DNA of 64,000 nucleotides from Gossypium raimondii (GCF_025698545.1 NC_068570.1:620001-684000), one strand, 5' to 3'. Positions 12,496 to 25,787 are shown, counted from the stretch's first letter. Notes: a model not told the origin generated them from the letters alone. Numbers and translations are program-made.

Positions 12496-13770
12496 AAAAA
12501 AGTCTTTAGTGGTTACCAACCTGGTGAGAATTAGTAGACCACGTGATTGTTAGATGGAAAAAAAAACATCTATAAATAGAAATGGCGTTTTTGTAAGTAA
12601 GCCATTCTTATGCATCTTCTTCCCTCTGCTAGTTTTACAATCGTCCACATTTATGAAAATAAAAATTATATTTCCCGTCCTTTTATTTTTCTATTTTTTT
12701 AATTTTGCATCCTTCAAATTTCTTTTCTACTCTACCAAGTCCTAATATCTCACCTCAAAGATAATAACTCCTATAAAAGATAAATTACTTAATTAGATAT
12801 AGTGAGAAAGCAAAAGGAAAAAAAAACTTCTAATAAACACCTTATTATCATGGATAGTATCTATCTATCCTCTATTTCACTAAGGATGGAATCCGTCCAT
12901 CAATTGGATCTAAAATTGATTAGAGTATTGGTCCGATTACAGGAATTAGATTGATTATTAATTTGCAAATCGGTTGTATCAACTAAATTGACTAAAAATT
13001 TGTTGAATTAATTTTCTCTATTTTTAATTTTTATGAATTTTTTAATTATTTATTTAATCAATCACCAATTAGTTATGAAAACCTTGATTTTGACAACTTG
13101 CTATTTGTTTTTAAAAGACACTTACTACTTCATGTTTAATGTAAAATGCCCTTACCTCCCATGGTTTAAAGAATGCTCACTTTATCTCCTCCAATTTGAA
13201 GAAAATCTCATGAACCCTCTTAAAATCTACGTAGTGCTTGGAAAGTCGCCTAATAGTTAGATTTAAATATAATTGTTTGTAATTACACAATTATGGCATG
13301 TTTAGATAACCATTGTAATTGATGAATTCTACTAAACTGGGTGGAATTGAAGCACCCTAATTACACTTTCCAAGTCTTAAGGGACAAGGTGAGACTCAAA
13401 TTCAATTTTTTTAAAAATTATGATAATTATGACAAAATTTCTTATATTATAGATCATAAAATATATTATTTAAAGATATATTGTTCAATATAATTTATTT
13501 GTATATCATACGTTTTTACAGTACTTGCCTTTGAAGATATAAGTTGACAATTATTGTTGCTCATTAAAGCTGCATTATTTGTTGTGTTCGATGAAAGCAA
13601 CTCAAATTTTGGATTATAAAGTAGAAAATTTATTTAATAATATTGAGTTGCATTACTAATAACAAATTTTAATAAATTATTTAATATATTTCTTTAATTT
13701 AACAAATTTATTTCTATAAAAGTATATGCAGAATGATTGAGATGCCAAAGCTGAAAATGATGGGAGCTCA
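12496..13770. other. AT-rich intergenic DNA, no gene seen
   Basis: At 12890-13080 there is a copy of a dispersed family with CGGTT/AACCG words (such as ATTGGTCCGATTACAGG), also seen at 47275-47445, 59720-60060 and 60760-61110. The open frames here are short, A/T-driven and unlike known proteins. Confidence 0.35.
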
Positions 13771-14193
13771 TATATTTTCGAAATTTAACTTAATGATTAT
13801 CACTTAGAGTAGAAAATACACTGTTACACTTCTCCATAAAGTATGAACTTAAAGTATGAGATAACACTTATGAGGTTGCGTTGGAAAGTAAGGAGTTATC
13901 GTATTCCAAGAATTCATAATGAGGTTGTCGATCATATGACTAAATATTATATTTTCGAAATTTAGCTTAATGATCATCACTGAGAGTAAAAGGCTCATTG
14001 TTATACTTCTACATTAAGGCTGGATTTGAATGGACGGTGCATTTATTTGCAATTAGTGTAAAAACAATTATGACAGTGATATTAAAAATTGTAGCAATAA
14101 TGTAATATGAAATAAAAAGTAAAAAAAGTACACCACACTTCACTGTCCATTCAAACCCACTTTTAAGTATGAATTTAAAGAATGAGATAAGAC
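13771..14193. repeat. Local direct duplication, second copy interrupted by a MITE
   Basis: 13771-13870 and 13946-14018 plus 14163-14193 are two copies of one about 95-base sequence (ATATTTTCGAAATTTA.CTTAATGAT and so on). The second copy is split by the element at 14019-14162. The first copy therefore shows the empty site. Confidence 0.65.
14019..14162. mobile_element. 144-bp MITE, probably PIF/Harbinger (Tourist-like)
   Basis: The left end holds GGATTTGAATGGACGGTG and the right end CACTGTCCATTCAAACCC, a near-perfect terminal inverted repeat. TTAAG lies on both sides (14014-14018 and 14163-14167), consistent with a TAA-type target duplication. The uninterrupted sister copy at 13771-13870 confirms the boundaries to within a few bases. 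It does not code for protein. Confidence 0.65.
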
Positions 14194-15570
14194 TGTTACA
14201 TGTTGAATTTTTTGTTTTCTCCTTATATTGGTCTTGTTCCATTTCCATTTCTAAATTCAAAGCTTTAATGGAAAGTTTACAACCCCTAGTACAGAAAAAG
14301 AAAACTGCTATGGACTTGGTAGTTGATATTCGTTGTACTTTTTTATTTTTCTAAATTTGTTTAATAAGTTGCTGATGAATTTTTTTGTCTTTTATACTCC
14401 TTTTATAATTTATAATATGGTAGATTGTGCTTTTATTCCTTTTATAAAATTTGCTAAATTGTTGTCAAAAAGTGTGCAACAAGTTTCACGATACATGGAT
14501 AAGTAACTAGTCGTTTTATAATTTTTAAAGGAAAACCATTCGTTATGAGAGAATTAAAAAATAAGCGAAAACCCGAATCAATAGGTTTATCTTAATTTGG
14601 ATTTAACTCAACTTTGAATTAGCATTAGAGCTTTCGTAAGCTCGTATAAGACCCAGAAATAATTGTGTATTGCATTATGTGATTATAATACTCGTAATTG
14701 AATATTTAATGGTAAATTGAATGTAATTAATCGTAGTTCCTCCGACATCGAATGTGGCACCCTGTAATTTGGATCCTGCAACCGGATCGAGTATCGGGGT
14801 GCTACACTAAACCTTGGAGGAGCCACATGTGAGATTGTGGGTCAATTGACCCCAAAAAAAATTAAGAAAAAATTACTTTAGTAGTAAATTGAGTTGTTGA
14901 TCCCAAAAAATATATAAAAACAACCACTAATAATTTTTATTTTCATTCAACATTCATATTCTTTTTCCTCAAAATTTTCTTATTCTCTCACTCTCTCTTC
15001 ATAACTTTTACAATATATAGATTATCAATCTTTCAATACTTTTAAATAGGTTTCCCTAATTTGGTAACAATTTTTCGTTTCTTTTCTTTTCAAGCTTTAT
15101 TGATTGATCTCTAAAAAATTAAGATTGTGACTTTACTTGTGATAGATTAGGATTTTCATGTAAGATTAAGTTTTCATCAACGGAATGCTTTTGGGATATT
15201 GATTTTGTATGAGATTATTGATATCTTGATTACTTTATAATTTTAGAGAATATTAATACAAATCCGTGAAGAAATTATAATTGATTGTCGTATAATATTG
15301 CATTTCTTGAATATAGATTAAAATTGCTGCTGGTGTGATTTCGATGCGTCTTGAGTTTATGTTCATCTTATGTTTTAGATATTGCATTCTCATGGCATCA
15401 AAAAACACTTAGGTAACTTTTATTATTGTGAAAGAAATTATATTTTATCTTCCAACTATTGACGAGAATTGCAAAATGAGATTTTCTTTCAGTGATAAAT
15501 ATATATCCCTATTGATTAGAAGACTTCACTTCTGTAAATTACTATTGATCTAATACTAATAATATAGTTG
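14194..15570. other. Intergenic DNA, no gene seen
   Basis: Near 14740-14815 a patch with CCTCCGACATCG and GTATCGGGGTGCTACAC resembles the 3' edge of a Gypsy-type LTR. At 14930-15110 there is a pyrimidine-rich A/T stretch. No open frame is worth calling. Confidence 0.3.
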
Positions 15571-16074
15571 TGTTGCGTGGAAGCATGTAAAAGAGAAATT
15601 ATTGTACTGAAAAATCACTCCAAGTTCAATTCTCAGGAAAGAGAGGTGGATCACGAGGATTACTTAAGTACCAGGTCTTTCCTAGCCAGAATATCCCTCT
15701 ATCGTAATTTAATAGTACAATAAATCACTAAAATCACACTCACAAAATATGCAAAATAAACAATAAAGAACACTAGAATTTTAACGAGGTTCAGGAAATT
15801 TTGCCTACGTCCTCGGGCACTACCAAATATATTTCACTCCAAAATACAAGTGAAAATTTACAAATAAGGAGAGAGAACAATGCCTTAAGTAGAGAATGAC
15901 AAATGTGGGATATTGAAAATGAAAAATAGTTAGGCCTATTTATAGTTGAGGTTCAAGGATCAACTTGCAAAGTCCCTATACAACTAGAGACCAAAATTGC
16001 AATTATCCCATGCCAAATTTCAACCAACTTTCGGTGCCTTAAATTTTCTGATTTCCGGTGTCATCATCCTAACA
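15571..16074 (-). mobile_element. LTR-like fragment, minus orientation
   Basis: On the plus strand the unit starts TGTTGCGTGGAAGC and ends ATCATCCTAACA, so it has TG...CA ends with short inverted identity (TGTT/AACA). The middle text AACGAGGTTCAGG and TTGCCTACGTCCTCGGGCAC is a sequence I recognise from plant retrotransposon LTRs. Read on the minus strand it has CTATAAATAGG (plus 15937-15947) as a TATA box. No target duplication was found (AGTTG against CCCAT), so it may be truncated or old. Confidence 0.5.
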
Positions 16075-16351
16075 CCCATATCTTTGACTTTTCAAGGTAT
16101 GGATGGTTGCCAATAAGTTGACTTTATGAATTTTTTTGTGTTTAGAACTTAGATTTAGTTAGTTTCTTTTTTTTTAATAATTTTATAATAATCTTACATT
16201 TAATATTATCCATTGGTTTAAATGAACTTTTAAAAATTTGAGCGATGCCTGTCTATCACTAACTTCGAGATCTGGCATAATGATATCCATGCACTGATGC
16301 ACCTAACACCAATAAATAAATTAAAGGACAAACCCTTGCTAGCTATCAGCA

Positions 16352-17395
16352 ATGGCTTTCATTCCAAGCCCTATAATCTACAACATCCTCAGTAAACTAC
16401 CAGTGAAATCTCTAGCCAGATTCAAGTCCTTAAACAAGCTTTATTGCTCTTTCATCAAAGATCCACACTTCATCAATGCCCATTTCAAGAACCATAGTGT
16501 TGTTCATGGTGATCTTTGCTTAATCCTTTCATGCATAGAGCACCAAAATCTCAACAATACATCCAAGATTCACTTCTTCACCATCAAAGACAACGAGCAT
16601 GCAATGATTGAATACTCAATTCCTGTAAGTTTCGACACTTACCATATCTTACCATCTTGTAATGGTTTAATTTGCTTTTATGGTCTTCATGGTAGCGTTC
16701 ATGTATGTAACCCCACCACTAAAACCATCGTCAATTTGCCAAATATTGATGATGATCTTCAAAGGTTTCAATCATGTGGATTTGGGTTTGATGGAATCAA
16801 TGGTACATATAAAGTGATTAAATTTTTCGACCCTCATAAGATTGAAATATTCACAATGGTGAATGGTTCTTGGAACAAAATATGGTACACTTACTCACCT
16901 TGTTTTGGTTTTCAACACCATCAACCACCAGTGTTTGCTAATGGGGTTTTTTATTGGTTTTCAATTTCATCCTCCATTGTTTCATTTGATATTGGGAAAG
17001 AAACCTTTGAAACCATTTCTTTACCACAAAGTGCTTTAAACAAGGACAAGTACAAGCTTTACTTAGTGGAATTGAAAGGGGAACTATGCATGGTGGATAT
17101 GGACTTTGAAGATAAGAAAAGAGTTGATATTTGGATCTTCAAAAGCAACGGAGGGCTTTGGGTGAAGCTTGGAACCATTGTTCATAGATCAGAACCTATT
17201 GATACTACTCGTCCAGTGGGGATTAAAGCTAATAAGAAAGAGATTTTACTGCATGGATTTATCAAAGGATTGGGACATTTGAGCTGCTATAATATGGAGA
17301 CAGGTGGGTTTAGGCCAATTAATATCAAAGGCTTTACTTTAGACTATTTTCATGTAAGCCAACATGTGGAAACCCTTTTCCAAGTTGGTGATTAA
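16352..17395 (+). CDS. F-box protein, CPR1/F-box-associated type
   Basis: One exon codes for 347 residues. Residues about 3-45 are an F-box (IIYNILSKLPVKSLARFKSL, then SFIKDPHFINAHF), which binds SKP1 in SCF ubiquitin ligases. The rest is a substrate-side beta-propeller-like domain of the F-box-associated class. It contains SCNGLICFYG, VCNPTTKTI, FGFDGINGTYKVIKF, ANGVFYWFS and a GELCMVDM strand. The length is typical (about 350-400). The ATG at 16352 was chosen because the F-box follows at once. The target cannot be told from the sequence. The family is large and fast-evolving in plants, and members range from defence regulators (CPR1) to unstudied genes. Confidence 0.9.
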   Translation: MAFIPSPIIYNILSKLPVKSLARFKSLNKLYCSFIKDPHFINAHFKNHSVVHGDLCLILSCIEHQNLNNTSKIHFFTIKDNEHAMIEYSIPVSFDTYHILPSCNGLICFYGLHGSVHVCNPTTKTIVNLPNIDDDLQRFQSCGFGFDGINGTYKVIKFFDPHKIEIFTMVNGSWNKIWYTYSPCFGFQHHQPPVFANGVFYWFSISSSIVSFDIGKETFETISLPQSALNKDKYKLYLVELKGELCMVDMDFEDKKRVDIWIFKSNGGLWVKLGTIVHRSEPIDTTRPVGIKANKKEILLHGFIKGLGHLSCYNMETGGFRPINIKGFTLDYFHVSQHVETLFQVGD

Positions 17396-19660
17396 ACAAA
17401 TGTAAAATCATGGATTTTATCCCTAAAAGTTGATTTATGTTTGAAAGTTATGAGAATTCAATTATTGACCGAATTGATTAAATTATTAATTTCAACACCA
17501 TCAATTTAACCTGGGATCCAATCGTTTTCTAAAATAGTAAATCTACTTTTAAATATTACATATGTTTCCTTTGTAGACCTTGAATTGGGTAAATTTCTTT
17601 GACAATTTTTCTTTTAATTTAAACTCTAAATTTTGATCTTTGATTTCATTAAGATACCATGATGATATGATATATTGATATTCTTCTACATTACCACTTA
17701 AATTCTTTTTAAAAATTAAAATTTTCTTTTAAATTTTTGTTATTTTTTAGATTTACTTGGCAATTTTTTCACCATGGTACTTGAAACTTTTTTTTGTTCA
17801 CTTGAATCTTAGAATTTGGCAGCTTTTTCAATCTAATCTCTCAACTTGATTCCATTAAGATATAATGTTAACATTCAACAATTAGTCCTTTTCAATACTA
17901 AACTTAAAATCTATCAAATTGGTCCCTTAAACTTCAACTATTTAACAATGGTAACATTTTCAGTCTTTAACAATACTGAAAAATACTATATAGGTCAGCC
18001 AGCTTAAGTTCCCGAAATTTCGAAAACATAAAAATTACAAAAAAAAACACTAACCGATTTTGGAATTGAATTAAAATTTCTAAGGACCGAACGTTCTCCT
18101 TTCTCCCTTTTCTTCAATTAAAACTTAAGTCACCGTCCACTATTAGTGTAGTAGTGGGATAATTGCCTTCTAAGTCCCATATGCTAGATCTAATTAAATA
18201 TTCTTTTACCATTAATTTTTTACCACTTTTATGATTTATTCTCTGTACCTTAATAAAACATTCATTCGATAAAATTATTCGACTGATATTCAAACCAATT
18301 CTAATATAAATCTGTAAATATTTAATAAAAATATTTACGATTTTGATTTACGAAAACGAGGTCCCGATAACTTAGTTTCCCAAAACCACTAACTTTAGAA
18401 CTTATACACTTGCACCTTGTCTAACTTTCAAAATAACCGAAATTATTAGACCAAACTTCAGTATAATTCTGTAATACCCTCGTAAATATTAATAAATAAT
18501 ATTCACTGACTCTATCATCCTAAAACAGAATTTCGAAACCACCGTTTTCGACTCTACTGATTTCCGGATCGTTACAACGGCACCCTAGGGATTCCGAGCA
18601 AAAATTCAATAATCTAAAATTATATAAATAAGGGGAATCAAACTCGGGTTCTCAAGGGAAGAAAGAAAGGTTTTACCCATTGAGCTAAACTTATTACCTA
18701 ACATAGTTCTACAGATTTAAAACAAAAAAATTGAGATGTTACAAATATTGTGCACATCATCACTTAATTTGTTGAAATTTATTTATTTTTGTATTTTTAT
18801 ATTATATATATTTAAAAATTTAAGCATTAATATACAACAATATTAAAGTATTATATCATCACACGTTAACGAGTCCAAATTTATGTACCAAACTAAAAAA
18901 AAGTTGTCCAAATTCATGGAACAAACTAAAATAGTTGTCAAGTCAAATAATTGTTTGCAAGCTGGTTTGGATTTGAGTTGAAGGAACCATGTGATGTGTT
19001 GGGTTGATGGGATGTGGAAAGTTTTATTGAAGCATATTCACTAGTGTGTGCTCACAATTGATTTTGTTTTGAGCATTTTAGGGTGTATAAAAGCTTATGT
19101 TATCTCATTTTAGGTAACCTTGTGGTCAGTTTTTAACCCTTTGAGTTCTAATAATACTTTTACACTGGCTGAGAAGAAAATGTCAAATTCTTCTCCATGT
19201 ATTGCCAAAATACCAAGGAAATCTTTTTTGTTTGTTGTTCTCTATTCAAACAAGTTTGAAATATTTATCAAAGGAAGTTTCTCGGCCTACTCGTTTTCTT
19301 TCTTCATTTTATATTTATTCTAGCCAATATTTTTGGAATAAGATTAATAATTAATTGGTCAAATTATCAATTCTGAATTCGATCGGTCCAGACAAAAAGT
19401 AAATAAATTATTAAAAATTATAAAGAAATTGTTCAACTACATTTTCAGTTCGATTCAATCGATTTGTTGAGCAACTAATTTTATATCTCTAATCAAACTA
19501 ATCTTCTTAACCGGTTCCCAATCCAACTGATCCGACTGATAGCTCCGCTTAGGACAACATTGATCTTATCTATTTTATCTTTTATAATAATATATATTCC
19601 ACTATTTTAATTCAACATAAGTTTTAAATTTATAATATTATTAACTATATTAATAACATC
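17396..19660. other. Intergenic DNA with a decayed LTR-like stretch
   Basis: About 17985-18745 is richer in G/C and has LTR-like text of the TGTAACACCCC family, such as GGTTTTACCCATTGAGCTAAAC and CGGATCGTTACAACGG, ending near GAGATGTTACAA. No intact ends were found. The rest is A/T-rich. A 67-codon frame at 19120-19323 has no recognisable content. Confidence 0.35.
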
Positions 19661-19678
19661 CACTACACCAGAACAGGT

Positions 19679-19945
19679 TTTTAGCGGCATTTTTTTAGGC
19701 CTTTAGCAGCGCTTTTTAACGCCACTAAAGGCATTTGCGGCGCTTGAAGAAGAGCCACAAAAAATGCCGCTAATGACAACGTCGCTAACTTTTGCGGCGC
19801 TTACAGAAGAAAACGCCGCTAAAGAACATGTTCTTTAGCGGCACGTGGTCAAAAACGCCGCTAAAAGTAGTGTTCTTTAGCTGCGCTTATTTCACAAACG
19901 CCACTATTTGATATGACTTTTAGCGGCGCTTTTTTAAAAAACGCC
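19679..19945. repeat. Left (3') subterminal repeats of the CACTA element
   Basis: About ten copies of TTTAGCGGCGTTTT-like words lie in both orientations, often paired as short inverted repeats around AAAACGCCGCTAAA. Such subterminal motifs are the binding sites of the TNPA-type protein in En/Spm. That role is inferred here. The arm is only about 270 bases long, while the opposite arm is over 2 kb. Confidence 0.8.
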
Positions 19946-20166
19946 ACTAATTTTGGGATTTTTTTAAAATAAAATTTTCTTTTTTTCACCTCCGCAACAA
20001 CAAATCAAAAGCAACCAGATCTAAACTAACCAAAACAATAAATTTATATAATATTTCAAATTAAATGACTAAAATAATATTAATTGATATAAATAAAAGT
20101 GAATTCATACTTTTCTTTACAAAAACGTTAAAAGTTAAAATGATAAAAATATTTATGCAATATACA

Positions 20167-21956
20167 CTATGACGGCGGAAGTTGCAACTGCTGAAACATC
20201 TTCATCATAATCTGAAGCTGCTGTTGAAGTTCGTCGTACTTTTTGCTCTGCTCTGCTTCTCTCGATGCCGCATCATTTTGAAGTCGTAGCTGTAGTTCTT
20301 CATATTTCTTTTGAACCTCTGCTTCTATCGCTGCTTCTCTCGCTGCTTCTCTCACTGCGGCCTCTACTTCTCTCGCTGTAGCCTCTGCTTCCCTCGCTGC
20401 CGCCTCTGCTTTAAGTTGTTGCTGAAGTTCTTCATATTTCCTTTGAACCTCAAATGTGGTCGCTTGCATCTGAGCCATCTGGTCTTTTAACCTCTGAACT
20501 TCAGCTTGAGATTGACTCCCCGAAGCCATGTATTGGTGCGAGCTGGATCCAAAATATTGGGTTGGGCTGATAAAAAATCCTTGAAATTGAACCCGACCAT
20601 ACTTTTTAGGACCCAAAACTTCAGTAATAATCCGGTTATCAATGTCTTCAAGATGAACAGAACTATCACTAGAAGCAATCGCTTCGTACTCCGTCTTTTT
20701 TTCCTTTAGTTCTTCCTAATAAATAAATCACATAGTTAGGAATGCAATATATATTAAAAAAAACAAATGCAATATAACAATAGTCGCATTACAAGCAATG
20801 AATTAAACCATTAGAAAATAAACACTATAAATAACTAAAACAAATCAAATTGTATTAAGTAAACGTACCATAATTTCACCAGCTTCAGGAGTCATAGCAG
20901 ATCCATCTTTCTTCTTATGTGTAATTTCAAAAAGTTGATGGCATCCAACTTTTTGACCGGACGACCGTTCCTACAATATAGTAGTAAAAATATTATTTAA
21001 TAGAAATTTATACATATTTGAGAATATTAAAAAATTAAAAATACCTCCGCCTCAGTTACACATGCAAAACTTCTCGACGGCGGTGTGAGTGAATTTTTGT
21101 TCTTCTTACATTTTTTCCAACTCGTTCATGATCCTACGTTATAAAATTTTTAGTACGTAAATAGTAAATACTATAAACCAAAATAATTACAATAGTTTGG
21201 AAGTACGTCGTACCTCGCCTTTACGAGAATGCCAAAATCTAACCGCATCTTCCCATTGGTACCTCAACATACCGTGGGACATTTTGCAATTTCTCATCGA
21301 GGGTTGTTTTGTCTTATAATAATTTTTCTTCAAAGTACTTTTATTGTCTCTCCATCTTTTCCCAATGCCTTCTTTACATAAGCATCGAGACCTCTAAAGC
21401 AAACCTCTTTGCAAAAACACAAGTTAATAAAGTAAATATAAATGAAACTATTTCCCAAGCATTACAGATGACATTAACATTTTGTTACCTTAATATTATC
21501 AAGGGCTTGGTTTTTGTTGCTATCGGGCATTTGACGCCATGACTCGTAGTTGATAGGCAACATATTCGCATTTCGTGTTAAAATGCCCATGTATCCTGCT
21601 AAAAGTCTAGCTTCTGATCCAACAGGCTGACCAAAATTGTTTCTGCATACCTTGACACGCTCGAGTCGATCTAACTCGTATAACTCTCTAAGTAGCGTAC
21701 GTCCTCGACCTCTGCGCGTCCCACCATTTTCAGCTACAAATGGTATATTATAATATAAGAATTTGAAAAATAAATCAATTATAAGTCAACACGCATGTAA
21801 ATTAAATGTAAAATTACTTTAAACTTTCGTAGGATCCTCAGGTGTAATTGGAACATTCGAAGATCCAATTGCTGTCTGTTGTTCAGTACTATTTGTTTCT
21901 GTCGAGTTTGGATCATTTTGAACAATGCTTTCCCTTATAATTTTTCTTCTAGACAT
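20167..21956 (-). pseudogene. TNPA-like (Ptta/En/Spm family) transposase gene, decayed
   Basis: The start codon at 21956 gives MSRRKIIRESIVQ. The first exon ends near 21834 and the next begins at 21733 (AENGGTRRGRGRTLLRELYE). The text then continues with QPVGSEARLLAGYMG and SWRQMPDSNK, as in plant Ptta/En/Spm proteins. Between about 21240 and 21480 the conserved SDAYVKKALGK..WRD..STLKK portion is split across frames by one-base changes. The last exon (up to about 20700, down to 20167) has GPKKYGRVQFQG and SPTQYFG, then a long Ala/Glu/Arg heptad coiled coil (AREAEATAREVEAAVREAAR) ending MFQQLQLPPS. In active elements such proteins bind the subterminal repeats. The frameshifts argue that this copy is not functional. 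Confidence 0.75.
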
Positions 21957-22109
21957 TTTATCTGCAATACACATAAAATGTAATTAAACTTAATAACTAA
22001 TTACAACAATAACAACACATATAAAATAGTTGAAATATATAATAAGAGCAATATTTAATACTAATATAAGTTACATATAATTAAACAATCGTAAAATCTT
22101 ACTACATCA

Positions 22110-25100
22110 TTATTCGTAAATATCTTCATCCGTATCCTGACGAACCCATTGAAATTGTGCACTAGTACTAGGGATATTATCTTTAAGTTTTGTCCAGGAA
22201 ATGGCAAAGTTTCTGATCTGTCGTCGATGTTATCTCTACTTCCACTGCCCATGTCAAACAAGTCTCTAGGGATGTTACGGAGTACAACGTACCAACCCTC
22301 ATCAGTTGGATCTTTTGAGTAAAAAACTTGTTTTACTTGAGATGAGAATACATACGGCTCATCTATCAGTTGTTGTCCTGTGTGAATCAATCGGTCAAAG
22401 TTCACCATTGTAAAACCAAATTGATCTTGCTTGATTCCACGAGCTGTATTAACATCGGCCCAATCACCTCGAAATAAGACAACTTTCCATTTGCCGTAGT
22501 AATCCAACTCAATTATGTCAGTAAGATGTCCGAAATATTCCACATTTCACTCGACAGGATTATTGTCCCTAGCACTAGCATAACTTGTAATTGCAGAATT
22601 AACAACTATTCCACAATTTTGCGTTCTCCTCAACCTCTCGCGATATTTTGTATGAAATCTGAATCCGTTGATGAGGAACGCACTATATCTTTTAACCACT
22701 TGATTTGGACCTTGGGAGAGCTATTTAACTTCGTCGTCTACGTTCTTCCCACTCCAAACCTATTGAATGGAAAGTAAACCGAGTAATTAAAATGTTATGA
22801 AAAACATTATTGTTTGTAGCGGAAGCTCCAAGCGCATACCGTTTGGCTTAACCATTCATAAAAGATTCGTAAACAACTTATTGATATCTCGATGTTGTGT
22901 TCTTGAGAGCTGACGAGATCTCAATATTTGTTTGTACTCAACGTGTTAAAAAATGTTCACTTTGTTAGAAGATAAACAATTATTAGTTTGATAAATATTT
23001 ATCAAATTTGTAGAACTTACTTCTGTAAAGGTTCCAATGATTCGTGGTGAAACAGAACATATCTATGTGCTTGTACCCACGATAAATGATCTAATTCTGC
23101 AATTTCAACTTTGTCGATTGGTTCTCCAAAACTTTGGAACAAATAAGTATCGGCTAAGTTATGGTCCGCGAGTCCAGCATTCCTATTTGGTCTGTTCAAC
23201 CTTGTTTCAACATCTTCCAAATATCTTGAGCAGAAGGTCATACATTCCTCGCTTAAGTAGCCTTGACAATCGATCCTTACGGATATAAACATTACGGCAG
23301 TAAGACTTTAATTTGGATAGGAACCTAAACACAAAATACAACATTATCAAAAGTTATAACTAAAGGCATAGAGGTGAATGAAGGAAAATTTTAAAAATTT
23401 TAATTAACACCTTTCTATGGGATACATCCATCGATACAAAACGGGTCCGCCAAGAATTGCTTCGTGCGGGAGATGGATTATCAAGTGAACCATAATGGTG
23501 AAGAAGGAAGGTGGGAAGATTTTCTCCATGTTGCATAAAGTCAAAACGGCTCGATCCTGTACCTTCTGAAGTTCTTGAACATCCAAAACTTTGCCACAAA
23601 TGGCTTTCATTATATTAGATAGTTCAATTATACAAGGCGTCGACTTCTTAGACATACAACATCGTGAAACAGCTGGAAGTAAATCTTGCATTAAGATGTG
23701 ATAGTCATGTGATTTCAGCGAATATAATCTTCGATCTTTAACACTAACACATCGAGATATATTTGATGCATACGCATCTGGAACCTTTATATCCTTCAGC
23801 ACCATGCAAAATAGTTCTTTCTCCGTCTTGGACATTGAGAAAATAGAAGGCGGCAACTGATATTTCCCATTCGGAAGTAGATTGGGATGAAGATCAGGTC
23901 AAATTCCCATTTAGACTAAATCAAGTTGACTCTGAAGATTGTCTTTTGATTTTCCGTCAACATTCAAAATTGTACCCACAATGTTCTCGCAGACATTTTT
24001 CTCAATGTGCATAACATCAAGATTGTGTCGTAAAAGGTGATGCTCCCAATAAGGAAACTGAAAAAAATACTTCTTTTTTTTCCACAAGTTCGCCTCATTA
24101 GGATCGTTCTCTTCGTTAGAGTCATCATCAGCTTCATCATTTGATCTTCTGTTTCTTTGTATGTTTGGCGGTTGGTTCATCTTCCCATAAATGAAATTCA
24201 TATCTTCCAACATGAACAAGATTTCAGAGCCACTGGTCTGCGAAAGAGCTTCTCTAAACTCTTTAGTGCCGTCAAATACAGAACTCTGAAATCTAAATCT
24301 ATGATTTTTCGGTAACCACCGACGATGCCTCATGTAAGAGAACTTCTTCCCATTGTACAACCATTGCGAACATGTTTGTGCAGCACAACAAGGACACACG
24401 TAACGACCCTTGGTACTCCAACCGGATAAATTGGCATAAGCGGGAAAGTCATTAATGGTCCACATCAAAGCTGCACGTAAATTAAAGTTCTCTTTTCTCA
24501 GCATATCGTATGTCTCGACACCAGCCCATAATTGTTTTAACTCTTCAATAAGTGGCTGTAAATAAATGTCGATATCATTCCCAAGCCCTTTCTCCCCAGG
24601 GATAATCATAGATAAAATAAGGGAAGATTGCTTCATGCAAATCCACGGAGGCAGATTGTAAGGAACAAGCACAACTAGCCAAGTATTGTACGCAGTACTC
24701 ATGATCTTGAAAGGATTAAATCCATCAGATGCTAACCCAAGCCTCACACTCCTAGGATCGCTTGCAAAGTTTAGAAATTTATTGTCAAATGATTTCCAAG
24801 CTAAAGAATCTGCTGGATGCCTCATCTTCCCATCATCGGTTCGTCCATCATGGTGCCACGTCATAGACTCCGCTGTCTTCGACAACATGAAAAGCCTTTA
24901 AAGCCTTGGTATCAGCGAAAAATATCACAAAATCTTGACCGGCTTTTGTCTTCGGTGTGCAACATTTTCATCGCCGCTCCCATCTTCTGTGTTTCTATTA
25001 ATCCAACGTAATTGGCCGCATATATGACAGCACTGTTGGTTTCTCCGATCGCCCCAATACAACATGCAGTCATTCGGGCAACTATGAATTTTGGTGTACC

Positions 25101-25787
25101 CAAGACCTAAATCTTTTATCATTTTCTTCATATCTTTGCATGATTGAGGGATTTTTGCCAACGGAAACATTTCTCTCAAAAACTCTAACAGCATTGTCAA
25201 TGAGTTCCCGGTCCATCCTCCCAAACATTTTAACTGAAAAAGACGAATACATAAAGACAATTTTGAGAATTTTGATCTCTCATACAGTTTTTCGTTCATG
25301 TCATTAAGTAGCGCGTAGAACTTTGCCGCTTCTCCATTCGGCTCTTCATGATGTACACTTCTTCCGGATTCGGTAAAAGCATTTCCACCGAGATTACAAT
25401 CATCAGATGGAACAAAGTCGGGTGGGAACGACTGTAAACCATGACTGTGAATATTAAATGCTTCCCGCAACATCTCTTCCATGTCATCCCCTCTAACAAA
25501 CTGATGGTAAGTAGTACTATCATAAGATACATCCATCCTTGAAGAGGAAGTACTAGGCGGGCATTCTCCATGAAAAAACCATTGTTTATAACCCCGAACA
25601 AACCCATCAACAATTAGATGCTCGTATACAACTTCACGATAATGCCAGTTTATGTTGACACACTTCTTACACGGGCAAAGAATCATGTTCTCTTGCTTGC
25701 ATATTGAAATGCAAAATTTAGAAAAGTTTGTACTCCATTTCGATAACCGTCGCTTACCCTTGACAAATTCATCCAAGACCGGTCCAT
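22110..25787 (-). pseudogene. TNP2-like CACTA transposase, multiple stops and frameshifts
   Basis: The true start is the ATG at 25787 (MDRSWMNLSRVSDGYRNGV), in a different frame from the longer open stretch that follows. One base is missing near 25713, and the text then runs ENMILCPCKKCVN (transposase-associated zinc-ribbon-like domain). The tnp2 catalytic part spans about 24890-23911 (MTWHHDGR, RLGLASDGFNPF, MHIEKNVCENIVGT). DUF4218-like text covers 23856-23017 (HDYHILMQDLLP, YRWMYPIER, GYLSEECMTFCSRYLEDVE), with an intron at about 23407-23319. DUF4216-like text (VEYFGHLTDIIELDYYGKWK) ends at a stop at 22110. In-frame stops lie at 24925, 24889, 23911, 23899 and 22547, and further small indels near 23275, 22860 and 22190. 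Three stops fit C-to-T changes (CGA or CAA origins). The coding strand and neighbour agree with a standard CACTA layout. Confidence 0.92.
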
